Assembly (NCBI GenBank): GCA_946411385.1
Contig: CAMKDV010000020.1
Coordinates: forward strand, 1 to 37,487
Direction: 5' to 3'
DNA from: an uncultured Bacteroidales bacterium
GTDB lineage: Bacteria > Bacteroidota > Bacteroidia > Bacteroidales > Paludibacteraceae
Length of the DNA: 37,487 nucleotides
Shown here: positions 32,799-37,487 of the stretch, piece after piece
Layout of the letters: every line of letters starts with the position of its first letter
How positions within the stretch are numbered: position 1 is the stretch's first letter
Program-made: the position numbers and the translations under genes
The notes under the pieces: generated by a model
Seen by the model: only the letters and a program-made list of their open reading frames with translations
Database searches by the model: none
Told to the model about the DNA's origin: nothing

Positions 32799-33838
32799 TG
32801 GCAGTAGCGGCGCAGACATACGAGCAGGTGATGATGCAACTCAGGCAGGGGCAGTACCAGCCCGTGTACCTGCTCTATGGCGATGAGCCGTACTATATCG
32901 ATCGCGTGACCGAATATGTGGAGGATCATATCCTGGACGAAGCAGCCAAGGCTTTCGACCAGGTGACGCTCTACGGTAAGGATCTGCCCGACGGCAGCAT
33001 AGCGGAAGCGGTGATGCAGGCACGTGGCTTTGCCATGTTCGGCGGAATGAAAGTGGTGATAGTCCGTGAGGCACAGACGCTGACCAAATGGGATGCGCTC
33101 AGCGCCTATCTGGCAGCTCCGCAGCCGCAGAGCATTCTGCTCATAGCGTACAAGAAGACCAATCCTCCTGCCCTGAAAGACTCGCCCAACATGATCCAGA
33201 TGCAATCCGTACCGCTGCGCGACTATCAGGTAGCAGGGTGGATCACGCGTTACATCGAGGAGTGGAACAGGCAGCAGAAGAAGCAGCCCGGCGAGGATGT
33301 GAAGATCGATCCGAGAGTGGCGCAGATACTGGCTGACCACCTCGGAACGAACCTCTCGCAGATAGTCCTCTCGCTGCAGAAACTCGTGGACGGACGGCCG
33401 CCGGGCAAGAACATCATCGATGCCGAACTGGTGGAGCGCAACGTAGGTATAAGCAAGGACTTCAACAATTTTGCGCTGCAAGAAGCTCTGCGCGACGGCG
33501 ATGTGGTGAAGGCGAACAGGATAGTCCGCTATTTCGCCTCGTCGAAGGATCATCCGATACAGAAAGAGCTGCCTGTGCTGTTCTCGTTCTTTGCCAACCT
33601 GATGCTCTTCCATTATCTGCCCGACAAGACGAACGAACGAGCCGTGGCTGCTGCGCTGAAGATCAGTCCGTTCGTGGTAAGAAACTATGCTCAGGCTGCA
33701 AAGCGCTTCTCTGCCGGCAAGACCTTCCGCATCATCTCCTACTTCCGCGAGACGGATGCCCGGAGCAAAGGTATAGGTACAGGTTCAGCCACGGAAGAAG
33801 ATCTGTGGAAGGAACTTATATATAAAATATTACATTAA
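32798..33838 (+). CDS. holA: DNA polymerase III subunit delta
   Basis: Clamp-loader delta subunit that opens the sliding clamp during replication. 346 residues from the ATG at 32798, overlapping the nuclease stop (TGATG). The N-terminal YQPVYLLYGDEPYYIDRVTE is the diagnostic delta opening; the AAA+-like fold continues through MFGGMKVVIVREAQTL and the middle three-helix domain, ending with a helical collar domain (AKRFSAGKTFRIISYFRETDARSKGIGTG). No Walker A is present, as expected for delta. The frame remains open upstream to 32489 but there overlaps the nuclease gene and has no delta-like sequence. Confidence 0.92.
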   Translation: MAVAAQTYEQVMMQLRQGQYQPVYLLYGDEPYYIDRVTEYVEDHILDEAAKAFDQVTLYGKDLPDGSIAEAVMQARGFAMFGGMKVVIVREAQTLTKWDALSAYLAAPQPQSILLIAYKKTNPPALKDSPNMIQMQSVPLRDYQVAGWITRYIEEWNRQQKKQPGEDVKIDPRVAQILADHLGTNLSQIVLSLQKLVDGRPPGKNIIDAELVERNVGISKDFNNFALQEALRDGDVVKANRIVRYFASSKDHPIQKELPVLFSFFANLMLFHYLPDKTNERAVAAALKISPFVVRNYAQAAKRFSAGKTFRIISYFRETDARSKGIGTGSATEEDLWKELIYKILH

Positions 33839-33841
33839 CAT

Positions 33842-33871
33842 GAGGGATGGATTTGTTTGCTTGCAACCCTC
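33842..33871 (+). promoter_or_regulatory. Short hairpin before metK
   Basis: GAGGG and CCCTC bracket a 20-nt T-rich loop in the 54-nt gap between holA and metK. S-adenosylmethionine synthetase genes are often riboswitch-controlled, but this element is too short for the SAM riboswitch classes I know and was not matched to any. Seen only as potential structure. Confidence 0.25.
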
Positions 33872-33892
33872 CTAATTAAATGCTAAAAGACA

Positions 33893-35164
33893 ATGAACTA
33901 CTTATTTACATCAGAATCGGTGTCAGAAGGACACCCCGACAAAGTCGCTGACCAGATCAGCGACGCCATTTTGGATAATTTTCTTGCCCTCGATCCGCAT
34001 GCGCATGTGGCATGCGAGACGATGGTAACTACCGGTCAGGTGGTTGTGGCGGGCGAAGTGACAGCCAGGAGCTATATAGACCTGCCGGCTATCATCCGCC
34101 GTACGATCAACGATATAGGCTATACCAAGGCTGCCTACAAGTTCGAGGCAGAGAGTTGCGGCATCCTGCAGGCCCTGCACGAGCAGAGTGCGGATATCAA
34201 CATGGGCGTGAGCCGTGGCTCGAAGATGGCGCAAGGTGCAGGCGACCAGGGAATGATGTTCGGCTACGCTTCGTCCGAGACCGACAATTATATGCCTCTC
34301 ACGCTCGACCTGGCGCACACGCTCGTTTACACGCTGGCACGTATTCGCAAGGAAGGTAAGGAGATGCTCTATCTTCGTCCGGATGCCAAGAGCCAGGTTA
34401 CGATGGAGTACGACGAGCATAACCGTCCCGTACGTATCCATACCATCGTCCTCTCCACCCAGCACGACGAGACCATCGACGGACGCAAGGTTACGCCCGA
34501 AATGATCAAGAGCGATGTGATAGCCATCCTGCTGCCGCGCGTGGCCAAACGCGATGCACGCTATACCGCCTTGCTCGAAGCGTTCCTGGCCAACCCCGAC
34601 AGCCGGCTGCTGGTCAATCCTACGGGCAATTTCGTCATAGGCGGTCCTTATGGCGATACGGGCTTGACGGGTCGCAAGATCATCGTGGATACCTACGGCG
34701 GCCGTGGCGCTCACGGCGGTGGAGCTTTTTCAGGCAAAGACCCCTCGAAGGTTGACCGTTCGGCTGCCTATGCCGCTCGCTATATAGCCAAGAACATGGT
34801 GGCGGCAGGTGTGGCGCGCGAAGTGCTTGTGCAGATCAGCTATGCCATAGGCGTGGCTAAACCTGTCAGCTTCTACGTCAATACCTACGGCACGGCGCAG
34901 GTCAAGATGAGCGATGCACAGATAGCCCGCAAGATCAACCGCCTGTTCGACTTGCGTCCCGCGGCTATCATCCGCGACCTGAAGCTCGATCAGCCTATGT
35001 ATGAGGAGACTGCCCGCTATGGTCATATGGGTCGAACCAACGAGGTGGTTACCAAGACTTTCCTCGATTCCGACGGCAAGGCCTTCACCCGCGAGGTGGA
35101 ACTCTTCACCTGGGAGAAACTGGATAAGGTACAGACTATCAAATCCGCTTTTGATCTACGCTGA
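33893..35164 (+). CDS. metK: S-adenosylmethionine synthetase
   Basis: Cytosolic enzyme making SAM from methionine and ATP. 423 residues, somewhat longer than the 384 of E. coli. Opening [25 protein letters not shown] motif [16 protein letters not shown] (about 115-130), and the glycine-rich [20 protein letters not shown] (about 269-288) with metal and phosphate ligands; [18 protein letters not shown] and the C-terminal dimer region follow. Intact. The lspA ATG follows its stop by one base. Confidence 0.97.
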   Translation: MNYLFTSESVSEGHPDKVADQISDAILDNFLALDPHAHVACETMVTTGQVVVAGEVTARSYIDLPAIIRRTINDIGYTKAAYKFEAESCGILQALHEQSADINMGVSRGSKMAQGAGDQGMMFGYASSETDNYMPLTLDLAHTLVYTLARIRKEGKEMLYLRPDAKSQVTMEYDEHNRPVRIHTIVLSTQHDETIDGRKVTPEMIKSDVIAILLPRVAKRDARYTALLEAFLANPDSRLLVNPTGNFVIGGPYGDTGLTGRKIIVDTYGGRGAHGGGAFSGKDPSKVDRSAAYAARYIAKNMVAAGVAREVLVQISYAIGVAKPVSFYVNTYGTAQVKMSDAQIARKINRLFDLRPAAIIRDLKLDQPMYEETARYGHMGRTNEVVTKTFLDSDGKAFTREVELFTWEKLDKVQTIKSAFDLR

Positions 35165-35165
35165 T

Positions 35166-35723
35166 ATGCAATCGTCCGTATACAAACATCTGGCATGGGT
35201 TATCCCGCTGGTCATCGTGTTACTCGTGGTGCTTGATCAGGCGCTCAAGCTGTATATCAGTACCCATTTTGCTTTGGGCGAGTCAGTTGAAGTGCTGCCG
35301 TTCTTCCAGCTGTGTTTTGTCGAGAACAACGGCATGGCGTTCGGCATGGAGTGGATGCCCAAATGGGCGCTTACCTTCTTCCGCATAGCGATGGTGGGCT
35401 TGCTCGGCTATTACATGTATCTGCTCTCCGTCAGACAGCATGCGCGGCTGTCGTACATCGCCATGATTGTGCTCGTCACGGCGGGCGCTATCGGCAATAT
35501 TATCGATTGTGTGTTCTACGGTCAGCTGTTCGGCTACGCTCCGTGGTTCTACGGCAGGGTGGTGGATATGCTCTATTTCCCCCTCATCCGCAATGCGGCG
35601 GGTGAAACGCTCTTCTTCCGTCCTGTGTTCAACGTAGCTGACTCGTATATCACCGTGGCGGTGTTTGCTATCATCTTGTTCTTCCGCCGCGACCTCAACG
35701 ATAGTCTCGAATCAAAGAAATAA
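35166..35723 (+). CDS. lspA: Lipoprotein signal peptidase (signal peptidase II)
   Basis: Inner-membrane aspartyl peptidase that removes signal peptides from prolipoproteins, for example the efflux adaptor in this window. 185 residues with four TM helices. The catalytic aspartates are in GAIGNIIDCVFYG and FNVADSYITVAV (family motifs GxxGNxxD and NxADxxI). FVENNGMAFGM is the conserved N-[NT]-G-x-[AS]-F segment. The loop between the catalytic segments is longer than in E. coli, as usual in Bacteroidota. The start at 35166 is chosen because the frame upstream overlaps metK. Confidence 0.95.
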   Translation: MQSSVYKHLAWVIPLVIVLLVVLDQALKLYISTHFALGESVEVLPFFQLCFVENNGMAFGMEWMPKWALTFFRIAMVGLLGYYMYLLSVRQHARLSYIAMIVLVTAGAIGNIIDCVFYGQLFGYAPWFYGRVVDMLYFPLIRNAAGETLFFRPVFNVADSYITVAVFAIILFFRRDLNDSLESKK

Positions 35724-35762
35724 GAAACTCTAAGTATAACCCTGAAATTTTTGAATCGCACT

Positions 35763-36893
35763 ATGGCAATAGTTATTCAGGAAGTCAAAACCAAATGGCA
35801 GTTATATCAGTTCGTTAAGTTCTACAACGACCTCTACAAGGATTGCAAGGAGTTCTGTCCGCGTCTGATCCTTGACGAGATGAATACCTTCAATCGTAAG
35901 AAGAATCCTTCGTACGATGTATGTGAGTCGGTCGAGTATCTGGCCTACCGCGACGGCAAGATCGTAGGCCGTGTGGCGGGTATCATCAATCGCGAGGCGA
36001 ACAAGAGTTGGAATGTGAAGAAAGTGCGTTTCGGATGGATTGATTTTATCGACGATCTGGAGGTGAGCCGTGCGCTGCTGGATGCCGTAGCGGCATGGGG
36101 CAAGAGCAAAGGCATGACCGAGCTGAACGGTCCGGTAGGCTTTACCGATTGGGATTATGAGGGTCTGCTCATCGAGGGCTTTGAGTACCTTTGTCCAATG
36201 GCTTCGCTCTACAACTATCCCTATTATCAGAAGCACATGGAGGCGTACGGACTGACCAAGGAGAACGACTGGATAGAGATACAGATGCAAGCGCAGTGCG
36301 AGACGCCCGAGCGTGTGCTCCGTATCGACAAGCTTGTGCGCGAACGCTATAACCTGCGCGTCGACAAAGTGCATTCCGCCAAAGAGCTGGTCAAGAAGTA
36401 TGACCTGAAATATATGGATATGCTCGACGAGGCATACCAGGCTCTCTATAATTTCCAGCCTATGACCGAGCGGCAGAAATGTTACTACCGCGACCACTAT
36501 TTCTCGCTCCTCAACTTCGATTTTGTTACCATCGTTGTCAACGACAAGGATGAGATTGTCGGCGTGGGCGTAGGTATGCCCGATGTGTCGCATGCGCTGC
36601 GTAAGTGCAAGGGACGCTTGTTCCCCTTCGGTTGGATTAGACTGCTGCGTGCCCTGAAAGCCAAGCAGATGGATGCTTTTGACCTGCTGCTCATCGGCGT
36701 GCGTCCCGATTATCAGGGCATGGGCGTCAATGCCGTCATCATTGCCGACCAGCATCCTTATTTCCGTAAGTATGGCATACAACGTGTCGAGACTACCTCC
36801 ATCATGGAGACCAACACGCGCAATATTGCCAACTGGGAGATGTTCCCCCATAAGCAGCATAAACGCCGCAGAGCCTATATGAAACAAATATAA
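35763..36893 (+). CDS. GNAT-fold acyltransferase-like protein of unknown substrate
   Basis: 376 residues from the ATG at 35763; a second ATG 12 nt upstream is possible. Two-part protein: an N-terminal half with YLAYRDGKIVGRVAGIINRE (a GNAT beta-hairpin, about 62-81) and VSRALLDAVAAWGKSKGMTELNGPVGFTDWDY, and a C-terminal half with a second hairpin FVTIVVNDKDEIVGVGVGMPD (about 252-272) and an acetyl-CoA-binding-like LLIGVRPDYQGMGVNAVI (about 305-322, Q-G-M-G). The last stretch, TTSIMETNTRNIANWEMF, is typical of GNAT ends. Conserved in Bacteroidales as far as I recall, function unknown. It follows lspA by 39 nt. Confidence 0.75.
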   Translation: MAIVIQEVKTKWQLYQFVKFYNDLYKDCKEFCPRLILDEMNTFNRKKNPSYDVCESVEYLAYRDGKIVGRVAGIINREANKSWNVKKVRFGWIDFIDDLEVSRALLDAVAAWGKSKGMTELNGPVGFTDWDYEGLLIEGFEYLCPMASLYNYPYYQKHMEAYGLTKENDWIEIQMQAQCETPERVLRIDKLVRERYNLRVDKVHSAKELVKKYDLKYMDMLDEAYQALYNFQPMTERQKCYYRDHYFSLLNFDFVTIVVNDKDEIVGVGVGMPDVSHALRKCKGRLFPFGWIRLLRALKAKQMDAFDLLLIGVRPDYQGMGVNAVIIADQHPYFRKYGIQRVETTSIMETNTRNIANWEMFPHKQHKRRRAYMKQI

Positions 36894-36902
36894 TAGTCAA
36901 TA

Positions 36903-36944
36903 ATTTGTCATTTGCCATTTGTCATTTGTCAATTGTAAATTGTA
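36903..36944 (+). repeat. Heptamer tandem repeat before the Fur-family gene
   Basis: Six 7-nt units: ATTTGTC, ATTTGCC, ATTTGTC, ATTTGTC, AATTGTA, AATTGTA. They end 7 nt before the TTG start of the next gene and supply the in-frame TAA that limits it. Confidence 0.8.
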
Positions 36945-36951
36945 AATTCTT

Positions 36952-37455
36952 TTGACCAGCGAAGAAAAATATAATCGTTCACTTGAGCTTCTCAACGCCT
37001 ATATCCTCGACAATCACATGAGGCATACGGCGGAGCGGGAGATGGTTCTGCAAGTGCTCACCGAAGTCAAGACACCTACTTTCACGACTAAACAGGTCGA
37101 AAACGAAGTGTCGAAATTGCATATTTCACTTCCTACGCTATATAATTGCTTGCGATTGTTCGTTTCGGCACGAATTTTGTATAAGATAGACCGTGTGAGC
37201 GGAATGCAACAGGAGCACTATGGTTGGCATGTGGATGCGAAGAACAGCATGATAGTCGTTTGCACCAACTGCGGCAGAACGGCAAGGTTTGTCGACAAGG
37301 CGATACACAACACCATCTACAACCGCAAGTATGCCAATTTCGTTCCTGCGCATTATGCGATGTTCGTCTACGGCCAATGCCGTGCCTGCCGGCGACTCAT
37401 CGTCAAACGCCTGCAAGAAGCCGCCAAAAATAGGTCCCGTAGCTCAATTGAATAG
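36952..37455 (+). CDS. Fur-family transcriptional regulator, TTG start
   Basis: Metal- or peroxide-responsive repressor (Fur/Zur/PerR superfamily). 167 residues: winged helix with LLNAYILDNHMRHTAEREMV and the recognition region VSKLHISLPTLYNCLRLFVSA (about 58-78), then a dimerisation domain with the structural zinc cysteines CTNCGR (about 104-109) and CRACRR (about 143-148). Regulatory-site histidines are sparse, so the metal is not clear; fewer than in classical Fur. Only TTG (36952) or ATT (36946) can start it, because a TAA lies in frame at 36943; an internal ATG (37018) would delete conserved helix 1. The C-terminal 23 nt overlap the tRNA-Arg gene. Confidence 0.88.
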   Translation: MTSEEKYNRSLELLNAYILDNHMRHTAEREMVLQVLTEVKTPTFTTKQVENEVSKLHISLPTLYNCLRLFVSARILYKIDRVSGMQQEHYGWHVDAKNSMIVVCTNCGRTARFVDKAIHNTIYNRKYANFVPAHYAMFVYGQCRACRRLIVKRLQEAAKNRSRSSIE

Positions 37456-37487
37456 AGTGTCAGATTCCGGTTCTGAAGGTTCTGGGT
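37433..37487 (+). tRNA. tRNA-Arg (CCG anticodon), cut by the window end
   Basis: Acceptor 5' strand GGTCCCG, D-stem GCTC/GAGT, anticodon stem TCAGA/TCTGA around TTCCGGT (anticodon CCG at 37467-37469, reading CGG). The sequence stops in the T arm at the window edge. The Fur-family reading frame ends in its D loop (stop at 37453-37455). Confidence 0.88.

Noticed and set aside
33839..33892. SAM riboswitch before metK
   Set aside because: Only 54 nt are available and no match to a known SAM aptamer core was seen; listed as a weak hairpin only.
1..37487. Transposase, insertion sequence or prophage genes
   Set aside because: No transposase, phage structural or integrase motif was found in any long reading frame; mobility signs are limited to repeats and the tRNA-end duplication.

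Overview
The window reads as chromosomal DNA of a member of Bacteroidota, most likely Bacteroidales. Three things support this. Ten promoters fit the Bacteroidota pattern TTGC-N18/19-TAnnTTTG. Surface proteins carry type IX secretion (T9SS) sorting domains, including a clear gliding-motility/type B domain. Start codons mostly lack a Shine-Dalgarno sequence. The genus cannot be named from sequence alone. Most of the window is moderately GC-rich housekeeping DNA; an AT-richer accessory block lies at about 13.4-23.2 kb.

Layout. 1-620: left edge with no assignable gene, then tRNA-His (minus) with its own promoter and terminator; a 21-bp copy of the tRNA 3' end lies 217 bp away. 717-6220 (minus): a complete tripartite RND efflux operon (lipoprotein adaptor, inner-membrane pump, TolC-like outer-membrane factor). 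A back-to-back promoter pair separates it from ftsK - lolA-like - tpiA - gamma-carbonic anhydrase (plus, 6453-10973). Then rplU-rpmA with a promoter and terminator, and serS.

13.5-15.8 kb holds three compact transcription units, each with its own promoter and terminator: a 35-codon ORF, a 44-aa protein plus GNAT acetyltransferase pair, and an antitoxin/PIN-toxin pair. A repeated CATTGACAT motif lies after each one. 16.3-22.9 kb encodes a 2068-residue secreted multidomain surface protein and a small exported protein with a PVGEG-transmembrane-RRR tail. A small convergent transcription unit with an internal tandem repeat follows at 22.96-23.19 kb.

23.3-25.8 kb (minus): an exported C1B cysteine peptidase and an orphan sensor histidine kinase. 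Divergent from these runs a long plus-strand block: galK-galM (galactose entry), serC-serA (serine synthesis), a T9SS type B protein, a secreted endonuclease I, holA, metK, lspA, a GNAT-like protein, a Fur-family regulator with a TTG start, and a tRNA-Arg(CCG) cut by the window edge.

Two features run across genes. Degenerate tandem repeats of 7 or 8 nt, each locus with its own unit, sit just upstream of seven genes and intrude into two coding sequences. The promoters share extra conservation (TCA at spacer positions 6-8) beyond the two known boxes. The likeliest places for something undescribed are the 13.5-15.8 kb module array, the heptamer-repeat family, and the large surface protein with its small tail-anchored partner.
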